Shown here in pieces: positions 46,267 to 57,394 of a stretch of DNA of 64,000 nucleotides. Origin of the DNA: Digitaria exilis (taxonomy: Eukaryota; Streptophyta; Magnoliopsida; Poales; Poaceae); the NCBI GenBank assembly GCA_015342445.1, contig JACEFO010002724.1:372001-436000 (forward strand), given 5' to 3'. Position 1 is the stretch's first letter; every line of letters starts with the position of its first letter. The translations under genes and the position numbers were made by a program. The notes under the pieces were generated by a model that had not been told where the DNA came from, did no database searches, and worked only from the letters and a program-made list of their open reading frames with translations.

Positions 46267-47346
46267 GCAACCCCGCAAGGACACAACCCAAAATCCACGT
46301 GTTGGACGGCCAGGGCTACATGTGTCCAAGCTAGCTCTACGCACAGCCTAAAGAAATGCTTAGCTCCATACTGGCATGCTGAAAATTCTCAGCTCAGAGA
46401 TTAGTAGGCGATGTTGTTCCTTTAGAAGCTTCGACATTAATATAAACTTAACCTGTACCGCACTGTACACAACGCATTGGATTACTCCCTGGAATTTCTT
46501 ATAAGGAGTAATGTTAATTTGGTTCTCGGACCAAAATAGTTTGCATAATTATTGCAGCACAGATGGTTTCTTTTTTGAAAAAAAAAATCAGTACAGCACC
46601 TAACTTTACCGGTTTGCAGTAGCAATGTCCCCTCTATCTTTATTCTTTTAAATCGTAGTGTTATTCATAAATCGGTACAGATGTGGAACTTATGCTACTC
46701 TTCGTTGCTTTATACTGACACTTTCTTATGAAGACTTGACCTTAGTTGAGTTGTTAACTATACTGAAGCAACCAAACCCACTTTTTTTTTTTATTTTTGT
46801 TGCAATAACACGACTGTCTGCCTCACACTATAGATAATTCCTGAAAAAGATGCACACTGCAAGTTGAGCAACAACTTGTTCAGATACTTTAGGTATTGCA
46901 TGGATCCAAGAAGGCTACAAAATCTCCAAGTGGAAAGCTTTAGTTGAACCATCAAAAGCCAGTGCATCAAGAAGACATTGGAGATCACCAGTTCTGCCAA
47001 GTTCTATCTAGTTTTTCTTCATCTAGAGACTTTTGTCCACCCATTAATAGCCAACATTACAACCCAACCAATGTCATGATGTGAGACCCATTCCGTGCTC
47101 CAGGTGCACCAACCACACCTCATGAGCCCGAAAATGTTTGGTTCCAGTACTACAACCATGGTCATGCCAAAATAATGAGAATGTTAGTTGTTACAGTACC
47201 GATGAGACCTAACAACTACACTATATGATGGTATATTGGCATTGACATGTATAAAAATATGAAATGTACAACTTGTCTCTAGTTTGTGCTATACGATATT
47301 CACAATGGACAGACGAAAGAGAATCTCAAAACTAAATGTCTAGAAT
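46267..47346. other. Intergenic; one possible small gene fragment
   Basis: AT-rich. On the minus strand around 47010-46910 the frame reads ELGRTGDLQCLLDALAFDGS followed by TKAFHLEIL and a stop. It looks protein-like but I do not recognise the family. The remainder shows nothing. Confidence 0.35.
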
Positions 47347-49892
47347 CTAGCAGGAGGCACCAGTTTGGTCCAAATGCCTACCGGACAACACTAAACTGAT
47401 GGCTTCTTTCACAGAGCAACGCAAGCATTCTCTGCAAGAATCGGTTATCGCTGATGATTTCAACGGTTTGACTTCGGGACTGTGCTTGCAGACGGGTCTT
47501 GAGAGGGCAAGGGATCGTGATGGTGAGTGTTCAAATCCGCAGGCAGCCAAGATGGTATGCGTTGCTGTTCGAGCAACTTCCTTGAATGTTTCAGATCCTG
47601 AATCAGAGTGGTTTATAGGATTAAATATGTGATGATAGAATAAAAATTTATGCTGTGGAACAGAACAACAGGAAGGAGAATGTGTACCGTATGTTTTGTC
47701 TATCTTGAGTAGTTTCAGCTCACGAACTGCCAATGAAGAAATCTCACTTTTTGCAATTTTACAGGCTGACCTCGCTCTTTTGGATCCTTCATCATTGCAT
47801 TTTTCAGAACTGTGTTTCCTCTTGCGCTCATGGCGGTCTGCTCTACAACCTTTTCTAACTTCAGTGGTTGCAGCACTACCTATTTCATTGGTTGTTGCAG
47901 CACAAACAGCTGAGGGTTCCTTAGGGTTTACCATCATAGTGGATTGGCCCGCAGAACTAGGTCCCAACTGTAGCGATGAAGGCACATGGGACTGATTGGA
48001 TGATGAACTGCAATTCAGTGGATGCAACATACCTGATTTGAGTTTCTCTAATCTGCCTGTACTACATGAAGATGGTAACGATTTATCCACATGTTGATCT
48101 TGAATTGATGAGGCAACTTTACCATTTAGACTTTCCTGATTTATTCGACTCTGAAAAGAAATTTTCCTTTCATGAAACCGCAAACGACTGTCCTCGGACA
48201 AGGTATGGCATTCTACTCTGTATTTTGCTGGTGGCGTACTTTCCATTTTTGTATCCTGAGCACAGTTTGAATTATTTTGTTGAGGCACTTTATTAGGCAC
48301 ACAACTTTTCTTGTGTCCCAACACGGTATCAATCGGACTGTAAGAAGTTGATCTATTCCCCATGGAAAATGGGGGGCAGCTAAGAGAGGCAGGCTTGCTA
48401 GATATCTTCTTCCCACCAGAAGATTTTGCAATCTCTAACTTTTTCCATGCCTTACGGGCATCACGACCATCCTTGCACGAGACCATTTCACTATGTCCGA
48501 GTGAGGTACTAGTTTCATCAGGGACATGTGTTGGCCGCTGAACAGAAGTAGCAGCAGCACCATTTCTGTACTTGACAGTTCCAGGCGTCGTGTGATGCTG
48601 ATGCTCAGCAGCAAAAGGAGCGGAACCATTCATATCTTGCCTTCGTCCATTAGGCACACGCGGAGCAAAGCTCAGAGAACCATCCCGCAGAGCAGCCCAG
48701 TTCTCCCGCAGCTCCCTTATGCGCTTATCAAGATTGCGGGAGTTACGCAGTGTTCTAGCTCTCTCGACTTCAAGGCGAATGCGAGCATGATAGGCCGAAA
48801 GACCATTGTCTCGTCCCTTGGTCAATCCAGGGCAGGGAGATTCAGCTGACGAAGTACCCTGTGATGGAATATCCTCAGTTTTCCTTCCAGGCCTCCTAAA
48901 GATGCTGGCAGTGAAATCATCATCCACAATGTCATAAATGGAAGGAACCGGGTCATCCATGGAAAACCTGCCACTCGGCGCATCTGTCCTGCCCGAATCA
49001 TACTGCTCATCCACAACATCAGAAACAGAAGGGGTTGCAACTGGCTCAGCTCTTGGAACATCGATGCTGATCTCAAATTCACCCTGACCGTGCCGGCCCT
49101 CGTTCTCAGCTTGCCACCTCAACTGCTCCTCCCTGACCGTCGCGCAGTCCTTGCAGAACCAGTCCCCCTCCGGCACAGTGGTCCCCAACCCGGCGCAGTA
49201 GGTGTGCGCGGCCGCGTCGCAGAGCTCGCAGAGCAGCAGCAGTTCGTCGTCCCTGGAGCCGTTGCACACGGTGCAGAGGGTCTCGGCGTAAGGGTCCACA
49301 CCCACCGTGCTGCTCCCGTTTCCCTGGGGATGGTATACCTGCACCAACCAGAACGGCACGTCAGTATTGTCCCGTTGAGAATTCTTGGCGTCCTGGCATA
49401 AAAATTTGACAGGGGAGCGGAACTACAGCACGTTGCACGGAATAACCAATGGCGAATCTGCCGGAATCCGCAGTCATAAATATGAGGAATTCTACTAAGG
49501 AGTTACCGAAAACGCGAGGGATCAGACTAGATCAGAATAGATTTCAGGGTACTAAACGATTACTGTACCTGGTTGCGCTCGGGGACGGAGACGATGCGCT
49601 CGTCGGGGAACCGCCCCGGGACGGGCGGGCGGCGGATGGTGTGGAAGCGCGCCTTGCAGAAGGGGCATCGGGACTCGACGCGGCCCCAGGCCATGATGCA
49701 GACGAAGCAGAAGTAGTGGGCGCAGCAGTCGAGCTCGCCGGGGATGGACCGCCGGCCGTCGACGTAGCAGATGCCGCACATCTTCCCGGCGCCCTCCTCC
49801 TCCGCATCCACTTCTTCTTCCATCTTGGACTTGCCCTTGGAAGGCCCCAGCGGCGGGAAGGGCGGGGAGTCGCCGGCGGCGGGAGGGGCCAT
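47347..49892 (-). CDS. RING and PHD finger protein (PHRF-like)
   Basis: Three exons: 49892-49569, 49338-47688, 47597-47347, joining to 741 aa. The N-terminal RING-HC is C39-X2-C42, C57, H59, C62, C65, C76-X2-C79, as expected of an E3 ubiquitin ligase. A PHD finger begins right after the first junction: C130, C133, C145, C148, H153, C156, C170, C173, the histone-tail reader type. The middle holds an acidic DDPVPSIYDIVDDDF segment, a predicted coiled coil (about RLEVERARTLRNSRNLDKRIRE, residues ~300-325) and a long Ser-rich region. The Lys/Arg-rich KRKHSSEKCNDEGSKRARSA is a likely nuclear signal. A C-terminal block follows the last intron. The RING-then-PHD order resembles PHRF1-type proteins; a nuclear chromatin-linked ligase is inferred. 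The last intron (90 nt, 47687-47598) is a multiple of three without a stop, so retention would add 30 residues. Confidence 0.88.
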
Positions 49893-50200
49893 GCCGGGAT
49901 GTGGCGGTGGTGGTGGTGGTGGTGGATTGGGCGCGTCAGTAAAATCGGGTCAGGGAGGACTCGTCGGCTCCGTCGAATAGATGCGAGGAAAGATGACGTC
50001 GGCGCTCGTATTTGGGCTCGGGGGTTGACAGTTGGAGACGGTCCGAGTCCGGCACGAGTTTTGTGTTGGGCTCGGTTTCTTGAATGTGGTTGTGGGCCTT
50101 GCGTGGCTTCCGATAAGAAAAGACGGGCCTGGCAAAACCCAAAGGAATAAACTGGGCTGGGATTGCCAAGAAAATAAAAGGAATTATCCGATCTGTAAAA
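49893..50200 (-). promoter_or_regulatory. 5' flank of the RING-PHD gene with (GGT)n
   Basis: A GGT repeat (about 49903-49925) lies a dozen bases from the ATG, in the leader as read on the minus strand (ACC repeat). GC content falls off at about 50160. No TATA box was recognised. Confidence 0.35.
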
Positions 50201-50267
50201 ATGTTACTGCTAAGTTTATTTCATTTAACTTTTTTAAAACTATGACTGCTATGACTGTAAACTTTTT

Positions 50268-50414
50268 CAAATTTAAGTCATTATCAAAGAACTTGATTAA
50301 TAAAATATGTCATAACAAAAAAAAAGTTACGTTCTTCACTTAGTCAAATTTAAGTCATTATTGAAGAACTTAATTAATAAAACATGTCATAACAAAAAAA
50401 AAAAAGTTACATTC
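50268..50414 (+). repeat. Two-copy ~72-bp direct repeat, AT-rich
   Basis: The stretch 'caaatttaagtcattat...acatgtcataacaaaaaaa' occurs twice in tandem (50268-50336 and 50343-50414) with a few differences. The surrounding words ('aagtcaaacaacatataatt') recall a decayed Stowaway-like element, but no clean ends were found. Confidence 0.6.
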
Positions 50415-50710
50415 AGCAATGAATAAAATGAGTGGTCAAACCAAAGCATGCTTACGAAGGATGAGGTCAAAAAGTCAAACAACATATAATTTGAAATGGA
50501 GAAATTACTCAAAGTTAAAAACTTAAAATAGAGTAATAGCCTTTTATCCCCTGTCAAAGAAGTTTTTGCCTTCTTATATACCATTTCTTCCTTTATTTAA
50601 ATGTAGGTTGAACATACATTAGCATCTACAGTAACAAATAAATATAGACGTTAGTGTATTTTTATATACTCGGTTAGACTTAGAGAATTTGACTTAATGA
50701 ATAGAGGATT

Positions 50711-50890
50711 TTTTTCTCAAATACGTAGGAGAGCTACGTATCATTGTATTAAGAAGAAAATCATAATATTTTACACAACACAAGATGATAAATCGCTCAC
50801 AACAGGATTACCAGCCTAGTAGACTTATATTATGCTAAGTAGTACAACTAAAAACAATTATGAGGCGGCTAACTAGGCCTCCGATGGACA
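50711..50890 (-). mobile_element. LINE B-family 3' tail
   Basis: It repeats the last ~60 bp of LINE B: poly-T, then 'atacgtaggagagctacgta' (hairpin 50723-50741), then 'tcattgtattaagaagaaa'. The upstream part is shared weakly and the border is unclear. The hairpin differs from the copy at 6574-6592 by one paired change. Confidence 0.65.
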
Positions 50891-51139
50891 CCCAAAAGTG
50901 TCATCCCCATCCTGCTTGTTTCTTGACCACCACAAAGTCATTGATTTACTGAGCATGGGCTCATCAGAGGTCGTCATTGAAGATTGGTGTCCAGTTTATG
51001 CCGAGCTTTAGTTGATGTGGATGATGTACCTTCTAGTATGTTAAGACAACATGTTAGGAGGACCCGGAGAGGTCATCGTTGAAGATGATGTCCAATATAT
51101 ACCAATTAAACTTTCATCTTGTGATGAACAACGAGGAGA

Positions 51140-52033
51140 ACATCTATCAATAGATACACAACAGAACAATAAGAATCACAAGCACAAAGACACAAAGATT
51201 TACGTGGAAAAACCTCCTCAAAGTGGGGGGTAAAATGCCACGGGACCAAACCGTCCACTCTAAGATTCCAATATAATAGGAGTCTTTTCTAGAACCCCTA
51301 AAGGATTACACCAACACCAACATATTCACCATGATGCAAACTTGGCATGAACTAGAACAACCATAACCATCTAACAATAGGCATGACAATTGTCAAACAG
51401 AGAAGTCATAGATTCTATCCCCTTCGGTAATCAGTTAATATCTCACAAACTAAAGTTCCACTGTGCACAAATTTTGATAGGAATGTAGCTCCACGAGTCC
51501 CCAATCACTGACAAAGTTTCAGGTCAACCATACATTGTTTCATCGCCCATATTGACTATCTACCAAAACTGCTCAGTGTTGAAACTGCAGTCACCTGAAC
51601 TGACAAAACACCTCCCTAATTTGATGCTCTGTTGAACCAAACCTCAAACCAATTGATCAGATTGAAGTACTCTAAGTGTCACTTAGAACGAGCTCATCAA
51701 GTTAGGTGCAAATCCAAGCATGTTTGAGCCTCCGATCACATGTTTGAGGCAAATATGCTTGGAGCCACCAAATCTGGATAGAGTTGATTCTCCTTTTTCT
51801 TCCTCTCCTCTCTTGATCGTGTTGTGTGTGCTCTGCTCTCCCTCACTCTCAGCAACGACTTGAACTGGTTGAGAAGTAAGGCTAGGGTTTTCTTGTAATT
51901 TATGCCCTCTTGGAGTGATATCAACCAGTGATTCAAGCCTCGTATCAACGGTGCATAAACACTGGCTTGTGGGCTGTTTTTTTTGCCCTTGTCAGGCTTC
52001 AAATCATCCTCCGTGTGGAAGGATAACCCAACA
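51140..52033 (-). mobile_element. Probable copia LTR, minus orientation, left border uncertain
   Basis: On the minus strand the sequence begins TGTTGGGTTATCCTTCC at 52033 and contains 'aaattacaagaaaacccta' and, towards its far end, 'ggaggtttttccacgtaaat', words typical of grass copia LTRs. The CA end and the target duplication were not found. Confidence 0.4.
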
Positions 52034-52106
52034 ATTAAAACATTTGATGTGGCAGGGTTAAATTTTAGCTTTTGAATCCAAAAGATGTGAGCATTCAGTT
52101 ATATAA

Positions 52107-52408
52107 GGCCTTGTTTAGATGGTAAAGTTGGTGGAAACTTGGCGCGCTGGAAAACGTGTTATGTGAAAGGGAGCGCGTTTTACAATGCACCAAGTTGGTG
52201 CCAACTTAGGCCAGTCTCAGTGAGGGGTTTCATGGGCATTAAATTCGCTACGACAGCAGTTTTGCTGACTAATAGGGGGACTTTCATGGGATGTGAGGGG
52301 AGTTTCATCACCATGAAACTCATGTGGCTCAGTTACCTAGTTTCCAGTACAGGTAACTGTGTCCATGAAACCCCCATTGAGACTGGCCTTAGACAACTAA
52401 ACAAGGCC
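52107..52408. mobile_element. Tourist-like MITE split by another MITE
   Basis: Ends GGCCTTGTTTAG and CTAAACAAGGCC; TAA precedes the left end (52104-52106), but the right-hand triplet has changed. The body is interrupted by a complete 180-bp MITE at 52209-52388. Confidence 0.75.
52209..52388. mobile_element. Inner Tourist-like MITE with TTA duplication
   Basis: 180 bp, ends GGCCAGTCTCAGTGAGGG and CCCATTGAGACTGGCC. The inverted arms extend through 'gtttcatggg' / 'gtccatgaaac'. TTA on both sides (52206-52208 and 52389-52391). Confidence 0.9.
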
Positions 52409-52439
52409 CGCAATCGCTACAGTGTTTATCTCTACTCCT

Positions 52440-52968
52440 AAAAAGCGCTCAAGGGAGACAAAACCTTGGTGTCACTTTCGTCGTCCGTCGCTCAACCGAT
52501 CCCTCTCCCCCGATTTTGTCGTACGTCACGGCCTCCTGCGGTTTTTTCGCGCGTCGCCCGTTCATCTCGCCCGGTCCTGCCGCAGATCGCTCATTCTCTC
52601 TTTACTCCCCTCTGTTTCCTTTCCCGGATCTCTCGCATCTAATCCTCTTCGCACCCGTCGTGTGCTCTACCTTCCTCATCCTCTTCACCATCTGCATCTC
52701 CTCAACGCGTCGCGTGGCACCGGACCACGCGCCGCCGCGTTCAGAGCCTTGCCCGCGTCCATCACCAAGGCGGAGGTCCGCTACGGGACTCCCAGGCCCA
52801 ACAAACTAAGCTATGAGACCACGCGCCAGACGAAGACCCATGCGCACGCTGTTCCGATGTGCGCCGTGCAACCTCTTTGCGTTTGGGCTGGGATCCGGTA
52901 GCGCGCAATGGGCGGCGATGAAGCACGGTGGCCGCATGCTCTTCCTTGAGGTCTTCGCGCGCGCCGTG
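52440..52968. other. GC-rich segment, no recognised gene
   Basis: Open on both strands through high GC; no known domain. It could be the leader or first exon of a lost gene. It ends where the hAT-like terminus begins. Confidence 0.35.
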
Positions 52969-53943
52969 CAGGGCCGGCTCTAGCCCTATGCAGCAGAGGC
53001 GACGGCCGGGGGCCCACGGATGAAGGGGGGACAACAATCCATATATATGTTCTGAATAAATATATCTTTATTCTAGATTTGATGGTGAAAATATACTCCA
53101 GTAGGCTGTAGGCCCTATACAAAAAGTCCATTGTCACCCATATGCATCAAAGAGAGAATACTCGTAGGTACGACCAAGGAAGAATGGCATCTAGTCCAAG
53201 TGAGCGAAACTCATATGCTACAATACAACTAGACAGGAGGGTAGGGACGCGACACGATCTAGGTAATCTCTGCATTCTCACTATGTGCACGCAGTTGGAC
53301 CTTGTCAGCTACGTGGTGCGTGTCCTCGTTGCTCGTTTGAATTCATAAAATAACTGCTGGTCAATTTATTTGTCATGTTATTATGTTAGATCTTTAGTTC
53401 TTGGGGCTTCAATTTGGATCTTAGATAACTATTTATTTAGCATGTTAAATCTTCACTTGCTTCTTTTCCGCTTCCACTTAGTCTTAGATAATTGATTATT
53501 CATTAATCATTAGTTTTAGATGTTTCCAAAAATCACTTGTCACGTTCTTAGAAATGAAAAATATAGCATTGTTCTTCAAAAATTACATAAATATCATTAT
53601 TAGTACTATTAGGGCCACCACAATGGTGTGGTAAACCAGTCCATAGGGAATTTAATATTCCTTTCAGCCACGTGATCCCATTGTGAAAGTGGTCCATAGG
53701 AGGGTAGTAGTAAAAGCCGCCCATAGCTCTATGAGCGGGCCAAAAGAGAATATACTACAATAGATGTACAGTGGTACTGTTCATATACATTAAACAAAGG
53801 AATGGTAGTTGGCAGTTGCTAGCTGCTGGCAGCAGGTGGCCGTTGGAAGCCGCAGGAAGCCGTTGGCTTGCTGGGCTCTCTCCTACAAAACCAAAACTAC
53901 ATCTCCATTCACCCGTATACCAGATTCACCCTACTAGTTTCAA

Positions 53944-55133
53944 ATGGATCCCTCTAGAAATTTTACAAACTTCCTGAATCAAGACTCCCCAAACTAGTAC
54001 TCTGAGAGTAGTGGGCAGATCTCTCCTCCTACACCCCAATCTCAGTTTCACTTTGCATCACCCAACCTCCTGCAGAACTTCAACCCTTTTGGTCCTCCAG
54101 TAAACCAATCACCATATGGCCATTCTCCTCCAAGATTTCCAGGTGTTCAACACCAAGGGAGTTGGCTCCAACATGCACCACCAAGCTTTCAAGCTTTTCA
54201 TCAACCAGAAAGCTTCTCCCCCTCACCGACAACACATTTTGGAGCTGCAACTAGCAGGTCACCTTCTGTGCTGCAATTTAGCCAATTGTCTGCAGCTGCG
54301 GGAAACTCTTCTTTCCATGGATCAAAGTCTAGCTCTCAATTTCCTGCAAGACAACAACAGGAAGAACAGTTAACATCGAAGAATCAAGTGATAGTAGTGA
54401 AGAAGAACCGAAGAGGCGTACTCGCATAAATTATACTGAAGAAGAGAACATGTGACTACTTAGCTCTTGGTTACACAATTCCACAGATCCTGTAGCTCAA
54501 GAGTTCAACAGCAATGCGCCAACAAATGCAAACAAGAGGTCAGTAAAGCAACTGAAATCACATTGGGGTGATGTAAAGAGAGATATCACAAAGTTCTGTG
54601 GGGTATATAGTCGAGTTAAAAGTACATGGAGCAGTGGGCAATCTGATGACATGGCCATGAACAAAGCCCATATGATCTTCAAAAAAGAAAACAAGGAGAA
54701 ACCTTTCACCTTGGAGTACATGTGGCGAGTGGCCAAGGATCTACCTAAATGGCGTGCAGTTATCAAAGAGGACAACACAAATAAGAGGACCAAGATTTCA
54801 TCATCGGGAGCATACACTTCTTCATCCAACCAAGACACGGAGGAGGAAAGCAGCAAAGAGAAACGCCCAGAGGGGCAGAAGAAAGCAAAGGCAAGGCTAA
54901 AAGGAAAAGATGCTGCACCATCTCCTTTGGGTAACCAACCAAGTCAAAATATTGTTTTGTATCATGAAGCAATGACAATTAAAGCACAAGCAATGATGAA
55001 GTCAGCAAAAGAGAAGAAGTACCAGACCTACTTAAAACTGTTGGAGAAAGATACTTCAAACTTCAGTGAAGCACAACTGAAGAGGCATGAAGGTGTCCTG
55101 GACCAGTTAGCGAAAGAACTTGCTGAGGAGTAA
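53944..55133 (+). pseudogene. PIF ORF1: Myb/SANT-like protein, broken
   Basis: It starts MDPSRNFTNFLNQDSPN at ATG 53944 and meets TAG at 53995-53997. It then continues with a Pro/Gln/Ser-rich N-terminus, a frame change near 54370, the acidic SSDSSEEEPKRRTRINYTEE and a TGA at 54453-54455 inside the DNA-binding region (LLSSWLHNSTDP). The trihelix/SANT-like part is QLKSHWGDVKRDITKFCGVY. From 54651 the frame is open to the stop: the C-terminal NAM-associated-type region with a Lys-rich linker and a coiled-coil tail (KLLEKDTSNFSEAQLKRHE). In PIF elements this protein binds the transposase and subterminal DNA. Confidence 0.8.
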
Positions 55134-55305
55134 ATAAGCAACAAGTGTTCTAGTACTTAGTAGGAGCAACAAGTATTCTAGTACTTAGTAGAAGCAGCAA
55201 GTGTGTTATCAATCTACTAGTCATTTAGAAGTAAATATGAGACACCACTACCTCACCCTGTCACTCACAAGACACCGCTGCCTCACAAACTACCTTCTAA
55301 AAAAA

Positions 55306-56605
55306 ATGTCTACTGACTCACAATACCAATCTAGTCATTCAGATGAGTCTGCTGAAGCTCAGCTTGAAGAAGAGATTGAGGCTCAGATTGAGGCTGATCT
55401 ACAAGCTGAACTAGAAGCAGAATCAGTTGAAAGGTCTAATCGTCATGGAGGCTACACACGGAGGTACATCAATAGAGATCATGAAGAAGATCACAGTAGA
55501 TTGTTTGCTATATATTTTTCAGCCAATCCCTTGTACACCGATAATCAGTTTCGGAGGCGATTTCGCATGAGAAAACATTTGTTTTTGCGCATAGTTGAAG
55601 CTCTAGGTGTTTGGTCTCCATACTTTCGTCTACGAGTAGATGCATTTGGTAAAGTGTACTGCTACGATCCGAATGTTGGCATATGGATCACCAGCTGATC
55701 AAATGGATGAAACATTTGGGGTCGCAGAAAGTACAACACTAGAGTGTTTGATTCATTTTGTTCGTGGTGTAAGGACCATATTTGGACAGCAGTATCTACG
55801 CAAGCCTAGTAATGAAGACATTCAACGTTTACTTCAAGTAGCAGATGGACGTGGATTTCCTGGGATGTTGGGTTGTCTTGACTGTATGCATTGGGAGTGG
55901 CAAAATTGCCCGGTTGCATGGAAAGGTCAATTTACACGGGGTGATTATAAGGTACCCACTATTATGCTAGAGGCTGTTGCATCTTATGACATATGGATTT
56001 GGCATGCCTTTTTTGGTGTAGCTGGCTCAAACAATGATATTAATGTTTTGGACCAGTCACCATTGTTCACTGAACAGCTACAAGGCCGAGCACCTGATGT
56101 TCAATTCAGTGTTAATGGGAGACAATACAACATGGGTTATTATCTAGCTGACGGTATCTATCCAGAATGGGCCACATTTGTCAAAACAGTCCCTAGACCT
56201 CTTAGTGCCAAGCATAAATTATTTGCAAGCCATCATGAAGAAGCAAGAAAAGATGTGGAACGAGCTTTCGGGGTTTTACAAAAGCGTTGGGCCATCATAC
56301 GACAACCTGCCAGACTATGGGAACGTGAACAACTTGCTGATATTATGTATGCCTGTGTTATTTTGCAAAACATGTTAGTAGAGGACGAGAGAGGCATCTA
56401 TGATATTCCTGATGATAACACATATGAACAAGGGCATTCCCCAAATTTAACAGGACTTGAGCAAGGGCCAATCTATGGATTCATAGAGTTCTTAGACAAA
56501 GACATGGAAATTCGTGACCGGGAAACCCATCGCCGTCTCAAAGATTTGATAGAACATATATGGCAAAAATTTGGTGGTCAGCGGCAGCAACCACATCCAG
56601 AATAG
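55306..56605 (+). pseudogene. PIF/Harbinger transposase (HARBI1-like), one frameshift
   Basis: It opens at ATG 55306 (MSTDSQYQSSHSDESAEA), with an acidic stretch and RRFRMRKHLFLRIVEAL typical of the helix-turn-helix region. The frame shifts at about 55652 (after VDAFGK). From there the second frame runs ...CTATIRMLAYGSPADQMDE... to the stop TAG at 56603-56605. DDE residues are visible: GCLDCMHWEW (D), GSNNDINVLDQSP (D) and DVERAFGVLQKRW (E). Compared with the family as I know it, about seven codons are missing at the shift, next to the word AAAG, consistent with a ~23-bp deletion; the size is an inference. Similar proteins are annotated as host 'nuclease HARBI1' in many plants. Confidence 0.88.
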
Positions 56606-57394
56606 AGTTTCAGCTTATTACTTTGCTAATTTTCCTTACCTAATCGTAGTTTATTTCATTTGTAACTGGGATTGATGCCACTTCTTTTACTTATTACTTC
56701 TGAACCTTGTACTTGATCTGTGCGAGAATAGAGCTTTGAGTGCAATTTCACACAAAGACCAATAAAATAAAAAATTGACTACCAGCTGGGAGCAAAAATC
56801 AACTCACGAGATCTGTTGCTAGCCAGGTTGATGTGTCATGGAGCTTCTCCTTCGGGTACCCGTTGCAGCCCTCCATGCTCATGCGCAGACCTCCAAAGCA
56901 AGCCTGTGATGCCCAATCGCCAGCGCTGCTTGCTGTCGTTTGCCCGCAGTGCCGCTACTCAGATCCAAGGTCATCCGCATGGAAGCTACAACGAAACACA
57001 CAAGATTAAGGAGAGGAGGATGCGGAGTGACAGATGAGAAGGCCAGCAGAAGGAACAATGGAGCTACCACTTCGGATCTGGCGGGCGACGGCGAGAGCAT
57101 GCGGCGGCGGCGCGAGAAGAAGAACGAGCAGAAGGTTCGTGATTGCGGGGAGCCGGGAAGGCAACGAGAAGTGGGTCACGGGAAAATTATTTTTACATTT
57201 GGTGGGGCCCAACTTTATGACTACCATTGTGATCTTTTATATAGCTATGGACTTCTACCTGTGGACTCCACCAGTGTGGACTACACCAAATACAGTGAGG
57301 TCGCCCTTATCTTATTTATTATATTATAAAAATATTCTAAAGGAGCCCATATTATTTGATTCGCTCAAGGCCCTCAAAATCATAGAGCCGGCAC

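Larger units (their letters stand above)
53612..57306 (+). mobile_element. PIF/Harbinger transposon, 3.7 kb, both genes decayed
   Basis: Ends GGGCCACCACAATGGTG and (complement of the right end) GGGCGACCTCACTGT are inverted, with TTA on both sides (53609-53611 and 57307-57309). Inside are a Myb/SANT-like ORF1 (53944-55133) and a HARBI1-like transposase (55306-56605) in the same direction. This two-gene layout is that of autonomous plant PIF elements, but both genes carry lesions, so this copy could move only in trans. A GC-rich tract lies at 56990-57170. Confidence 0.88.
52969..57394. mobile_element. Probable hAT-type element hosting a PIF element
   Basis: The left end CAGGGCCGGCTCTAGCCC and the right end 'atcatagagccggca' (to about 57394), with 'ggcccacgg' / 'aaggccctc' just inside, resemble the termini of a common grass hAT family. 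Its own sequence is 52969-53611 plus 57307-57394; the rest is the inserted PIF element. No 8-bp duplication could be matched and no transposase is recognisable. Confidence 0.4.

Noticed and set aside
54497..54978. Minus-strand frames opposite PIF ORF1
   Set aside because: Antisense to a protein-like frame with clear family features; no independent similarity.
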